A stretch of 64,000 nt of DNA, taken from assembly GCA_028819075.1 (NCBI GenBank), contig JAPPMM010000043.1, positions 248,001 to 312,000 of the forward strand, read 5' to 3'. The position numbers were made by a program, and so were the translations under genes. Below are positions 1-11,011 of the stretch, piece by piece. This DNA is from Gammaproteobacteria bacterium. GTDB taxonomy: Bacteria; Gemmatimonadota; Gemmatimonadetes; Longimicrobiales; Gaopeijiaceae. Position 1 is the first letter of the stretch. Each line of letters starts with the position of its first letter. A model generated the notes under the pieces. The model worked only from the letters and a program-made list of their open reading frames with translations. It ran no database searches and was not told the origin of the DNA.

Positions 1-1088
1 TAGAACTTCGCCACCGGGTAGTCGCTGGTGAAGCCGTACCCACCGTGCAGATCCACGCACTCCGACGCCACCCTCTGGGCCGCCTGCGATGCGAACAGCT
101 TGGCCATCGCCGCCTGGCGGATGTAGGGGAAACCGCCGTCGCGCAGGCGGGCCGCATTGTACACCAGCAGGCGCGCCGCTTCCACGTCGGTGGCCATCTG
201 CGCGAGTTGAAACTGAACCCCCTGAAACTCGGAGACGGAGCGGCCGAACTGCTCCCGCTGCCGGGTGTAGCGGAGCGTGTGGTCGAGGGCGCCCTGCGCC
301 AGACCCACCATCTGGGCTCCGATGCCGATGCGCCCCTCGTTGAGGGTGGCGATCGCGATCCTGTACCCGAGGCCGACCTCGCCCAGCAGATTCCCGCCGG
401 GAACCCGGCAACCGTCCAGCACCACCTCGGTCGTCGACGACGCCCGAATGCCCAGCTTCTGCTCCCTCCTGCCGACGGACAGACCCGGGGTGTTCCTGTC
501 CACCAGAAACGCGGTGATGCCGCGGTAGCCCGAATCCGGATCGACGTTGGCGAAGACGATGTAGAGCCCGGCTTCGGCGCCGTTGGTGATCCAGAGCTTC
601 TGGCCGTTCAGAATCCAGTCGCCGCCCGCGCGCATGGCGGTGCATCGAAGGGCGAAGGCATCGGACCCGCTCCCCGCCTCCGAGAGCGCATAGGCGCCGA
701 CCGTGTCGGAGGCCAGGCGCGGCAGATGGCGGGCCTGCTGCTCCACGGTTCCGTAGCGGAGGAGCGCGTTGATGACGAGGGTGTTCTGCACGTCCACCAG
801 CACGGCCACTGCTGGGTCCACGGCGGAGAGCTCCTCCACGACGAGCACCGCCGCGAAGAACGAGCTGCCCGCTCCCCCGAAGCGTTCGGGAATCTCCACG
901 CCCATGAGGCCAAGCTCGAACAGCTTGCGGATCAGCGTCGGATCCATGGCCTCCTTCGCATCCATGGCGGATACCCTGGGTGCGATCTCGCTCCGCGCGA
1001 AGTCCCGCACAGCCTGCTGAAAGAAACGCTCCTCCTCGCCTAGGGATGTCAGCGGGCTGCGCATTCCGTCCGGGAAGCCTGCCTGCAT
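1..1088 (-). CDS. acyl-CoA dehydrogenase (C-terminus cut off by window edge)
   Basis: This is an FAD-dependent acyl-CoA dehydrogenase of the short/branched-chain type, which oxidises acyl-CoA to enoyl-CoA and passes electrons to ETF. The frame is open from ATG at 1088 to the window edge (about 362 residues of roughly 380). Visible family marks are the FAD/substrate segment AYALSEAGSGSDAFAL, then WITNGAEAGLYIVFANV, the RQREQFGRSVSEFQGVQFQLA region, and near the C-terminus DLHGGYGFTSDYPVAKF. The general-base Glu of short-chain members normally lies in a stretch like the visible Q-x-x-GGYG-F region or just beyond it, so the last part cannot be checked. It is divergent from gcvH. Substrate chain length cannot be read from the sequence. 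Confidence 0.9.
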   Translation of the reverse strand, partial: MQAGFPDGMRSPLTSLGEEERFFQQAVRDFARSEIAPRVSAMDAKEAMDPTLIRKLFELGLMGVEIPERFGGAGSSFFAAVLVVEELSAVDPAVAVLVDVQNTLVINALLRYGTVEQQARHLPRLASDTVGAYALSEAGSGSDAFALRCTAMRAGGDWILNGQKLWITNGAEAGLYIVFANVDPDSGYRGITAFLVDRNTPGLSVGRREQKLGIRASSTTEVVLDGCRVPGGNLLGEVGLGYRIAIATLNEGRIGIGAQMVGLAQGALDHTLRYTRQREQFGRSVSEFQGVQFQLAQMATDVEAARLLVYNAARLRDGGFPYIRQAAMAKLFASQAAQRVASECVDLHGGYGFTSDYPVAKF

Positions 1089-1281
1089 GAGAGACTCCGT
1101 CTCCTGCGCTGGAAGCCGAAGAATGGACCGACCCATGGACCGCGTCCCGATCCCCGGGCGGCGCCGCGAACATCGCGCGCGCGGCGCGCCGTACAACCCC
1201 CCGGAGGCGCCCGGCGTTCCCGCGCGGAACCCTGAGCCCGAGGCTCGATCCGGCTTCTCCGCCGGGACGCGGGTATCGGGG

Positions 1282-1311
1282 TTGACGCGCAAGGAACGCA
1301 CTTTCTATAGT
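1282..1311 (+). promoter_or_regulatory. sigma-70-type promoter for gcvH
   Basis: TTGACG at 1282-1287 and TATAGT at 1306-1311 are separated by 18 bp. They lie 46 bp upstream of the gcvH start codon, giving a leader of about 40 nt. Both hexamers are close to consensus in a very GC-rich background. No riboswitch-like fold was recognised in the leader. Confidence 0.6.
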
Positions 1312-1357
1312 CCCGAACCGAAATCCGCCCTCGATCCCTCCCGTGCCCGGAGCAGCC

Positions 1358-1747
1358 ATGTCCGACATCCCCGAGCATCTCTACTACACCGAGGAGCACG
1401 AGTATGTGGGGGAAACCGACGCGGAGAGCGTGTACGTCGTCGGTATCACCGACTACGCGCAGGGGGAGCTGGGCGACATCGTGTACGTGGAACTGCCCAG
1501 GGTCGGCACGCACTTCGACCGCATGGAGGTGTTCGGCGTCATCGAGGCGGTGAAGGCGGTCAGCGACCTCTACTGCCCGATCGCGGGCGAGGTCGTTGAG
1601 ATCAACGAGGCCATCGACCTCGATCCGGCCCTGGTCAACGGCGATCCCTACGGGGACGGCTGGATGATCAAGCTGCGCGCGGAGGACGACGACGCGCTCG
1701 AGGGCCTGATGAGCCCCGAGGACTACGAGTCCCACATCGACGGGTGA
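1358..1747 (+). CDS. gcvH: glycine cleavage system H protein
   Basis: GcvH is the lipoyl-carrier protein that shuttles the aminomethyl intermediate between the P, T and L proteins. The ATG at 1358 gives 129 residues, the usual size; an in-frame GTG at 1343 would add five non-conserved residues. The lipoylation site is Lys66 in [15 protein letters not shown], and the family pattern [18 protein letters not shown] precedes it. The C-terminal [10 protein letters not shown] stretch is also typical. It is followed after 37 nt by gcvP and probably co-transcribed from the promoter at 1282-1311. No gcvT lies in the window. Confidence 0.97.
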   Translation: MSDIPEHLYYTEEHEYVGETDAESVYVVGITDYAQGELGDIVYVELPRVGTHFDRMEVFGVIEAVKAVSDLYCPIAGEVVEINEAIDLDPALVNGDPYGDGWMIKLRAEDDDALEGLMSPEDYESHIDG

Positions 1748-1784
1748 GGAGCAACGCATCCGCGCCTGGCGGATCCCCCGAGTA

Positions 1785-4658
<2,874 letters not shown>

Positions 4659-4660
4659 CC

Positions 4661-5347
4661 ATGGCCGCGCTGACGTATCACGGACACGCGACGTTCCTGC
4701 TTCAACTGAGCGACGGCACACGTATCTCCATCGATCCCTGGTACGAGGAGAGCCCCGCCAACGACCTGTCGCTCGCGGATCTGGGGGATGTCGACTACGT
4801 GCTTTGCTCGCACGGGCATTTCGATCACTTCGCGGATGCCATCCCGCTGGCGAACGCCACCGGAGCCACGCTGGTGTCGACCTTCGAGATCGTGGCGTTC
4901 GCCCAGACCCAGGGAGTCGAGAACGCGCATCCCATGCACATCGGCGGCGGATTCAACTTCCCCTTCGGGCGCGTGAAGATGACGCCGGCGCTGCACGGCG
5001 GACAGGTGCACGGCGACAACACGGGGGCGTACACGACGGTCCCGGGCGGGCTGCTCATCGACGCCGACGGCACCCGCGTCTATCACGCGGGCGACACCGC
5101 GCTGCTGACGGACATGAAGCTGCTGCGCGGCCAGGTGGACGTGGCCCTGCTGCCGATCGGCGACAACTTCACCATGGGCCCGGAGGACGCGGCCATCGCG
5201 GTCGACTTCATCCGGCCTTCGGTGGTGGTGCCGATCCACTACAACACCTTTCCGCCCATCGTGCAGGATCCGGAGGCGTTCCGGGCGCTGGTGGGGGATG
5301 CCGCGCAGGTGGAGGTGATGGCCAGCGGGGACGTGCTGGAGCTGTAG
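4661..5347 (+). CDS. UPF0173-type metal-dependent hydrolase
   Basis: This is a 228-residue metallo-beta-lactamase-fold protein of the UPF0173 (YtkL-like) family, predicted to be cytoplasmic. The metal site SHGHFDHFADA (HxHxDH) is intact, the second-shell His is in HAGDTALLTDM, and VVPIHYNTFPP near the end provides another ligand. The substrate is unknown. The start ATG at 4661 has a CGGAGG ribosome site at 4648-4653 within gcvP. Its place between gcvP and the lipoyl-transferase gene suggests a housekeeping or repair role for that block, but this is only positional. Confidence 0.88.
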   Translation: MAALTYHGHATFLLQLSDGTRISIDPWYEESPANDLSLADLGDVDYVLCSHGHFDHFADAIPLANATGATLVSTFEIVAFAQTQGVENAHPMHIGGGFNFPFGRVKMTPALHGGQVHGDNTGAYTTVPGGLLIDADGTRVYHAGDTALLTDMKLLRGQVDVALLPIGDNFTMGPEDAAIAVDFIRPSVVVPIHYNTFPPIVQDPEAFRALVGDAAQVEVMASGDVLEL

Positions 5348-5432
5348 CACGGTCGTGCATCCTGCGGGGGCGCTTTCTCCCGCCGCCCGAGAGGGGACAG
5401 GCGCGGCCGGGTGGCGCGAGACGGTCCGCCGC

Positions 5433-6212
5433 ATGGCTCGCCTCCGGTGGACGGTGGTGTTCGACCCGCCCCGTGACGGCGCGGCCAACATGGCCGTGGA
5501 CCACGCCCTCGCCGAGACCGTCGGGCCGGACGCGGGGTGGCTGCGCCTCTACCGCTGGGTCCGACCCACCCTTTCGCTGGGCCGCAACGAGCCGGCCGCG
5601 AACATCTATGACTTCGCGCGCGTGGAGAGGCTGGGCATCGACGTGGTGCGCCGTCCCACAGGCGGCCGGGGCGTGCTCCACGACGCCGAGCTGACCTACG
5701 CGGTGGTCGCCCCGGTCGCCGCGGCGGGGCGGTTGCGCGCGGCCTATGCGGTAGTGCACGCCGGACTGGCCGCCGGGCTCCGCTCCCTCGGGGCGGACGC
5801 CCGGTTGGCCGCGGGCGCGGCAGCCGGCCCGCCGCGGGCGGGTGCATGCTTCGACGCGACCGCCGGCGGGGAGGTGTTGGCGGGGGGGCGGAAGCTCACC
5901 GGCAGCGCCCAGGCCCGCATCGGCCGCGCCCTCCTGCAGCACGGGTCCGTGCTGATCGACGGCACCCAGGACGTGGTAGGCGAACTGTGCCGGCAGCCGG
6001 CCGTCGCGGGCACGCCGCCCGCGTCCACCACCTTGCGCGAACAGCTGGGCCGCGCGCCCTCGTGGGAGGAGGTCGCGACGGCGGTTGCGGAAGGGCTCGC
6101 AGCCGAACTCGGCACCGGGATGGCGGAGGGAGAGCTGCCGCAACCGGCGATGCGGCGGATGGGCTCGCTTGAGCGGCACTACCGGTCGCGCGAGTGGACG
6201 CTGCGGCGGTAG
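5433..6212 (+). CDS. lipM: octanoyltransferase LipM-type (lipoate protein ligase family)
   Basis: A 259-residue BPL/LPL-fold protein. VVRRPTGGRGVLHDAELTYA matches the acyl-substrate-binding RRxTGG...H...E motif, and GGRKLTGSAQARIGRALLQH matches the lysine motif. Cys139, in GACFDA just before it, is where LipM octanoyltransferases carry their catalytic Cys, whereas true LplA ligases lack it. I therefore favour transfer of octanoate from acyl carrier protein to GcvH rather than ATP-dependent lipoate salvage. The start is chosen at ATG 5433; an in-frame GTG at 5355 would add a low-complexity extension. It closes the gcvH-gcvP block, so the acceptor and its modifying enzyme are encoded together. 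LipL or amidotransferase partners are not in the window. Confidence 0.8.
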   Translation: MARLRWTVVFDPPRDGAANMAVDHALAETVGPDAGWLRLYRWVRPTLSLGRNEPAANIYDFARVERLGIDVVRRPTGGRGVLHDAELTYAVVAPVAAAGRLRAAYAVVHAGLAAGLRSLGADARLAAGAAAGPPRAGACFDATAGGEVLAGGRKLTGSAQARIGRALLQHGSVLIDGTQDVVGELCRQPAVAGTPPASTTLREQLGRAPSWEEVATAVAEGLAAELGTGMAEGELPQPAMRRMGSLERHYRSREWTLRR

Positions 6213-6348
6213 GAGTGGGGCCGGCTCGTAGTGGGGCTGGCCGGCAATCACACTCAGGATCGGTTGACCGCCGCCCCGGAACCATCAGATTTCGCAACCG
6301 GATGGTCTCTCCGGGACAGGTCATACCCCCCCTTTTCGCGCCGGCGCC

Positions 6349-7602
6349 ATGAATCCGAGCAACCTGCACGTCAGCCGGGAAGGGGGTCACGTTCGGGTCT
6401 CCGGAGACCTGCTCCTTGACTCCTTCCGGCGCGTGCTGGCGGCCATCCATCATGCCACCCAAAGGGGCTTTACCGAGGTGACGCTCGACTTCGCCGCGAC
6501 AACCTCGGCCTTTCCGGGCCCAATGCTGGCGGTGCTCGCGGCATGCATCCGGCTCCACGACGAGTCCGACGTGGCCGTGTCCCTGGTTCGCCCTGCTGAC
6601 GCGAGCCTGCGGCGCCTCTTCGCGAACGCGAACTGGGCTCACCTGATGGCACCCCAACGGTTCGCCGAGTCGGCCTGGCACCCCGCCTCGGTTCTGCCCG
6701 CCAGCCGCTTCAGGTCGCCGGACGGGCAGCGCGAAATCGTGGACCGCATTCTCGACGCGGTCCTCTCTTCTCCCGCCAAGCTCGCGCGTTCCAATCTCGC
6801 GGTCTTCGAGTGGGCGGTAAACGAGATAACCGACAACGTGCTGCAACACGCCGATTCGGAGCAGGGCGGGTTGGTGCAACTGAGCCACTATTCCAACAGG
6901 CAACGGTTGGAATTCGCGGTGGCCGACGCCGGCCAGGGAATCCCAACCACCATGAGGACTACGCGACCCGAGCTTTCGGACCCCGTCGCCCTGGAGCTCG
7001 CAGTCCGACGCGGGATCACCCGCGACAAAGAGGTCGGGCAAGGCAATGGCCTCTTCGGAACGCACCGGGCATCCACAGTGGGCTCAGGTGACTTCGTGAT
7101 TCATTCCGGATACGCAAGCGTCCAGCGCGACCTCGAAGCGCGCGAGCAAACCTCCCCCGTCACCGGAACGCTGGTCGTGGTCAGCCTGGACTACTCTGAT
7201 CCTGAAGCGTTGTGGCGTGCGCTCGACATTCAGGATACCGGAGCCGATCCGGCGGGCGACTACGTCGAGAACCGGTACGAAGCCGTGACCGAAGACGTTC
7301 TGCGCTTCGTGGTACGGAAGGAAGCCGGTTCCGTCGGATCCAGATCATCCGGCAAGCTGGCCCGGACCAAGCTCGAGAATCTGATGGCGATGTATCCGAG
7401 CCATCCCGTGAACGTCGATTTCGGCGAGATATCAGTTGTCTCAAGCAGCTTCGCGGACGAGTTTCTCGGCAAGCTGTTCGTTCGGCTCGGGGCACTCCGC
7501 TTCATGAGCGCCATCCGTTTGCGACGGATGTCGCCGGAGGTGCGGGCCGTGCTGGACCGCGCAATCCTGCAACGGGCCGGGCAGGAGGGCGCCGGGCACT
7601 GA
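6349..7602 (+). CDS. STAS-like / HATPase / STAS-like (DUF4325) regulator
   Basis: A 417-residue soluble protein with three parts. Residues about 1-105 resemble a STAS fold (SGDLLLDSFRRVL, then TLDFAATTSAFPGPMLAVLA). Residues about 125-285 form a GHKL ATPase: N box EWAVNEITDNVLQHA, G1 VADAGQGI and G2 VGQGNGLFGTHRAS. Residues about 320-415 match the STAS-like DUF4325 pattern, VNVDFGEISVVSSSFADEFLGKL. Anti-sigma kinases of the SpoIIAB/RsbW type and their STAS antagonists are usually separate proteins, so a single chain with all three is notable. No sigma factor is adjacent. The start ATG at 6349 lacks a strong ribosome site. Confidence 0.75.
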   Translation: MNPSNLHVSREGGHVRVSGDLLLDSFRRVLAAIHHATQRGFTEVTLDFAATTSAFPGPMLAVLAACIRLHDESDVAVSLVRPADASLRRLFANANWAHLMAPQRFAESAWHPASVLPASRFRSPDGQREIVDRILDAVLSSPAKLARSNLAVFEWAVNEITDNVLQHADSEQGGLVQLSHYSNRQRLEFAVADAGQGIPTTMRTTRPELSDPVALELAVRRGITRDKEVGQGNGLFGTHRASTVGSGDFVIHSGYASVQRDLEAREQTSPVTGTLVVVSLDYSDPEALWRALDIQDTGADPAGDYVENRYEAVTEDVLRFVVRKEAGSVGSRSSGKLARTKLENLMAMYPSHPVNVDFGEISVVSSSFADEFLGKLFVRLGALRFMSAIRLRRMSPEVRAVLDRAILQRAGQEGAGH

Positions 7603-7782
7603 TCCCGATCTCGGCGAGCCAGTCTTTCCGGCCTCCCGGAGACAGGATCGCGATGGACGCCATCGCCATCGATGGCACCGGCTCAGCTGCCGCCCCGGAT
7701 GTGTCAGGCGTTTCCAAAGTTACGATCCCGCCTGCTGCTTGAGACGAGCGCCAACCAACCCTTGACACACCCCGGAGGGACG

Positions 7783-7810
7783 TTCACCTTACCTGCTCCG
7801 GTGCTAGGAT
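7783..7810 (+). promoter_or_regulatory. possible promoter for the TolQ-type gene
   Basis: TTCACC at 7783-7788 and TAGGAT at 7805-7810 with a 16-bp spacer lie 66 bp upstream of the ATG at 7877. The match is moderate. A perfect TTGACA at 7762-7767 lies nearby but has no partner at the right distance. The rest of the 7603-7876 gap holds no gene that I can see. Confidence 0.3.
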
Positions 7811-7876
7811 AAGCTTCGGTAGACTCGGTGGGCTGTCCGCTGTGGGCAGTCATTTCGTTTGCCTGAAACCAGCTCA

Positions 7877-8596
7877 ATGGAGGGCACTCCCTTGGTCGCA
7901 CTCAACAACCTCTACGTTGCGCTCCTGCAGATCCCCGGGATGGAAGCTCCCGATCAGACCCTCGGCGAGCAGATCGAATTCGTCTGGATCCAAATGTCGT
8001 TCATGCGGTGGCCACTCGGAATCTGCCTCTTCGTAGGCATCTTGGTGATTATCTGGAAGTTCTTCGACCTGATGGCCAAGAGCCGCCGCACCAAGAAGAT
8101 CCTCTCCGACGTCGACACGCTGCTGGCCGACGCGCAACTGCAGGAGGCGATCGAGGTCACCCGCGAGTCAAACTCGCCCGCAGCCAACATCCTGTACGCC
8201 GGCCTCGAGCGGCACGAGGAAGGCACCGACCGGGTCATGAAGGCCATCGAGAACCAGGGGCTCATCGAGTTGAGCCGCCTGGAGCGTGGCCTTGTCGTGC
8301 TGGCGACCCTCACCAACATCGCTCCGCTGCTGGGCTTCCTGGGCACGGTGATCGGGATGATCATCGCGTTCCAGTCCATCGAGCTGGCCGGTGAGGTCGA
8401 GGCGACGCTGGTTGCGGGCGGGATCAAGGTGGCGCTCCTGACGACCGCCGCGGGCCTCACGATCGCGATCCCCGTGAGCATCGCCCACAACTTCTTCGTG
8501 TCGCGCATCGACTCCCTGGTAATCGACATGGAAGAGTCGGCCCAGAAGATGATCGACGCGCTCCACGCGATGGAAACCGGGAGGGCGTCCATATAG
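7877..8596 (+). CDS. MotA/TolQ/ExbB proton channel family protein
   Basis: A 239-residue inner-membrane protein of the TolQ/ExbB type, which forms the pentameric proton channel that energises a TonB/TolA-like or motility partner. A first membrane segment lies near residues 37-55 (WPLGICLFVGILVIIWKFF). A cytoplasmic helical region follows, then the family signature LLGFLGTVIGMIIAF and AGGIKVALLTTAAGLTIAIP as the second and third membrane segments. ATG 7877 is preferred over a TTG at 7859. No ExbD/TolR gene is next to it: a strong terminator follows instead. The partner must be elsewhere on the chromosome. Confidence 0.9.
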   Translation: MEGTPLVALNNLYVALLQIPGMEAPDQTLGEQIEFVWIQMSFMRWPLGICLFVGILVIIWKFFDLMAKSRRTKKILSDVDTLLADAQLQEAIEVTRESNSPAANILYAGLERHEEGTDRVMKAIENQGLIELSRLERGLVVLATLTNIAPLLGFLGTVIGMIIAFQSIELAGEVEATLVAGGIKVALLTTAAGLTIAIPVSIAHNFFVSRIDSLVIDMEESAQKMIDALHAMETGRASI

Positions 8597-8618
8597 CCGG
8601 AAGCCGCAATTCCGCAGT

Positions 8619-8656
8619 CGAAAGGTCACCCCGTGGGGTGGCCTTTCGTCATTTTT
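8619..8656 (+). terminator. rho-independent terminator
   Basis: A 14-bp stem (8619-8632 with 8635-8648, one T-G wobble) is followed by TCATTTTT. It begins 22 nt after the stop of the TolQ-type gene and is the clearest terminator in the window. It separates that gene from the transglycosylase gene. Confidence 0.9.
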
Positions 8657-8661
8657 GGACC

Positions 8662-10995
8662 ATGGGTCTGACGATGAAGACGCTCTCCGCACAAGCCCCT
8701 GCCCTCCTCACGGCGGTGTCCCTGATCATCGCCGTGCCGTCCCCGGCGTCTTCCCTGTCTCACCCGGGGCCGACTCCCCAGGCCACGGGAACGGAGAGCC
8801 GTGTCCCCGTCGAACGGCCCTGGCACACCGCGATCCGGCTGCGGGAAGCGCTCGCAGCAACCGATTCCCCCGAACCAGCCGCCATCCTGGAGCTGGCCCG
8901 GGCTGAGGCCGGCTGGCGGAACTGGACACAGGTGAGCGAGCTGCTGGCAGACGCCGAGTGGCTGGACGAGGTGAATGCGGGGGAAGGATGGCTCCTCCTC
9001 GGCCTGGCGGCCGAAGCCGAGGAAGACTGGGCAGCCGCAGAGCAGGCCCTGGGAGCCTGGCTCGCCGGCGGAAGCCGCGACGAGGAAGCCGTCTTGCGCC
9101 TGGTCCGGATTCGCGCCCGCCTGAACCGTTCGGGAGACGCGCTCGGGACGCTGAACGCCATCGCTACGGGCCGCACGGACTTCTTCGATAGCCGCATGCG
9201 GTTGGAGGTCGCGGAGATTCTCGCTCCGCTGGGCGACACTGCCGGCGTGCGTCTGGCGAGCGCGGGCATCACCGACGACGAGATCCGGGAACGAACCTGG
9301 CTGCTACGCTCCGACGCCTATCTGACCGTCGCCGACAGCACCGCCGCCGAGACCTTCCTCGACCGCATCGTCGCGTCGATTTCGGACGACGGACGCCGGG
9401 CGCGGGGATGGGCGATACTGGGCGAACTGCGGCTGGCGCGCGGCGACCCGGAAGGCGCGCTCGCCGCCTTCCGGGCCGTGCTCGACGCCGTCGACCGGGG
9501 CAGCGCCGCCACCCTTGCCGCCACCGCCGTGGCCGAGTCGGGCACAGCCTCCACCGACGACCTCCCGGCTCTGGGACGCGTCCTTCAGCGCGGAGGCGAA
9601 ACGGGACTCGCGCTGGATGTCTACGACCGGTACGTGGAGGAAGCGTCCACCTCTCCCCCGCTCACCCTTCGCCTGGCGCGAGCGCGTCTCATGGCGAGCG
9701 CGGGACGGCTCTCGGAAGCCAGGGACGAGTTCAGCAGCCTCGCCGGCAGCGAGGACCCCGAGGTGGGCGCGCCCGCCCTCGACAACCTGGCCCGGGTGCA
9801 GCGGCGGCTCGGTGCGGGGGGCGCGGCGGAGACGGCGCAGGAGCAGTTGGTGGAGCGCTTCCCGGGAAGCCGCCGGGCGGTCGACTTCATCTTCTTCCGC
9901 GCCGACGGCGACCACGACGCGGGCCGGCTCTCCCGGGCGATGGAGGGATACGGCCAAACCGCGTCGATGGCGCCCACCATGGATCGCGCAGGTCTGGCGC
10001 GAATGCGCCTCGGCCAACTCCACATCGGCGCCGGTGACCACCAGCACGCCGCGGCGGTCTTCGAAAACTACCTCGCCGACTTTCCCGAGGGGCGGCGCTG
10101 GCAGGAGGCCGCATACTGGGCGGCCTGGGCCCGCCTCCAGCTGGGCGATCACGAGCGCGCGGCCGCGCATGTGGCGCTCGTTACCCGCGGTGATCCCCTT
10201 TCCTACTACGCCTTCCTGGGAGCGGAACTGCTCGGCCAGGACTACGAGCCCGAACTGGACCCCGATCCCCCCTTCGACGAGTCCGGGGTCTTCTGGATGT
10301 ACGAGCCCCTGCGCGAAGCCGGGCTGCTCAAGCGCGCGGGGATGAACCCGGCCGCCGCGGACGCCGCGGCACGATTGGTCGAACGGGCCGAAGGCTCCCC
10401 GGGAGCGCTGCTGCGGCTGGCCGAGGGGCTGATCGCGGAGGGCATGCACATCGAGGGCATTCGCGTCGCGGGACGGGCCCAGAGCTCCGGATACCCCCGT
10501 TCGCCGCGCCTCGTGCACGCGGCCTATCCGCTGCCCTACCGGGACATCATCTTCGACGAGGCGGCCAAGCGCGAACTGGACCCGTTCCTGATGGCCGCCC
10601 TGATGCGCCAGGAATCCGCCTTCGACGCCGAAATCGTCTCCAGCGCGGGAGCGGTCGGGCTCATGCAGGTAATGCCCGCGACCGGACGCGAACTGGCGCT
10701 CCGGGAGGGACCGCGCCCCTTCTCGGCCGCGGCGCTGAGGGTGGCCGACGTGAACCTCCACCTTGGCTCACGCTATCTCGCACAGATGCTCGCCCGCTAC
10801 GACGGCCAGCTGCCCCTGGTGCTGTCGGCCTATAACGCAGGTCCTTCCCGCGCCAACCGCTGGCGCCGCCTGCCCGAGGCCTCGGACCTCCAGCGCTTCA
10901 CCGAGCGGATTCCCTTCTTTGAGACGCGCAACTACGTGAAGAGCGTCGAGCGCAACCTGAGGGTCTATCGCTGGCTCTACGGCGACGACTCATGA
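8662..10995 (+). CDS. Slt70-type lytic murein transglycosylase with TPR-like solenoid
   Basis: A periplasmic enzyme of about 777 residues that cleaves peptidoglycan between MurNAc and GlcNAc. It has a signal peptide (LLTAVSLIIAVPSPASS), then about 550 residues of alpha-helical TPR-like repeats as in Slt70, and a C-terminal lysozyme-like domain. In that domain the catalytic Glu is in LMRQESAFDAEIVSSAGAVG, followed by LMQVMPATGREL and LSAYNAGPSRANRW. ATG 8662 and ATG 8674 are both possible starts; a GTG at 8638 would lie inside the terminator stem and is rejected. The stop lies 16 nt before polA. Confidence 0.92.
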   Translation: MGLTMKTLSAQAPALLTAVSLIIAVPSPASSLSHPGPTPQATGTESRVPVERPWHTAIRLREALAATDSPEPAAILELARAEAGWRNWTQVSELLADAEWLDEVNAGEGWLLLGLAAEAEEDWAAAEQALGAWLAGGSRDEEAVLRLVRIRARLNRSGDALGTLNAIATGRTDFFDSRMRLEVAEILAPLGDTAGVRLASAGITDDEIRERTWLLRSDAYLTVADSTAAETFLDRIVASISDDGRRARGWAILGELRLARGDPEGALAAFRAVLDAVDRGSAATLAATAVAESGTASTDDLPALGRVLQRGGETGLALDVYDRYVEEASTSPPLTLRLARARLMASAGRLSEARDEFSSLAGSEDPEVGAPALDNLARVQRRLGAGGAAETAQEQLVERFPGSRRAVDFIFFRADGDHDAGRLSRAMEGYGQTASMAPTMDRAGLARMRLGQLHIGAGDHQHAAAVFENYLADFPEGRRWQEAAYWAAWARLQLGDHERAAAHVALVTRGDPLSYYAFLGAELLGQDYEPELDPDPPFDESGVFWMYEPLREAGLLKRAGMNPAAADAAARLVERAEGSPGALLRLAEGLIAEGMHIEGIRVAGRAQSSGYPRSPRLVHAAYPLPYRDIIFDEAAKRELDPFLMAALMRQESAFDAEIVSSAGAVGLMQVMPATGRELALREGPRPFSAAALRVADVNLHLGSRYLAQMLARYDGQLPLVLSAYNAGPSRANRWRRLPEASDLQRFTERIPFFETRNYVKSVERNLRVYRWLYGDDS

Positions 10996-11011
10996 ACCGC
11001 GACATCGGGGC

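Noticed and set aside
7762-7767. A perfect TTGACA upstream of the TolQ-type gene
   Set aside because: No acceptable -10 hexamer lies 15-19 bp downstream; TAGGAT is 37 bp away.
8638-8661. An upstream GTG start for the transglycosylase
   Set aside because: It lies inside the terminator stem and gives a signal peptide with extra non-conserved residues.
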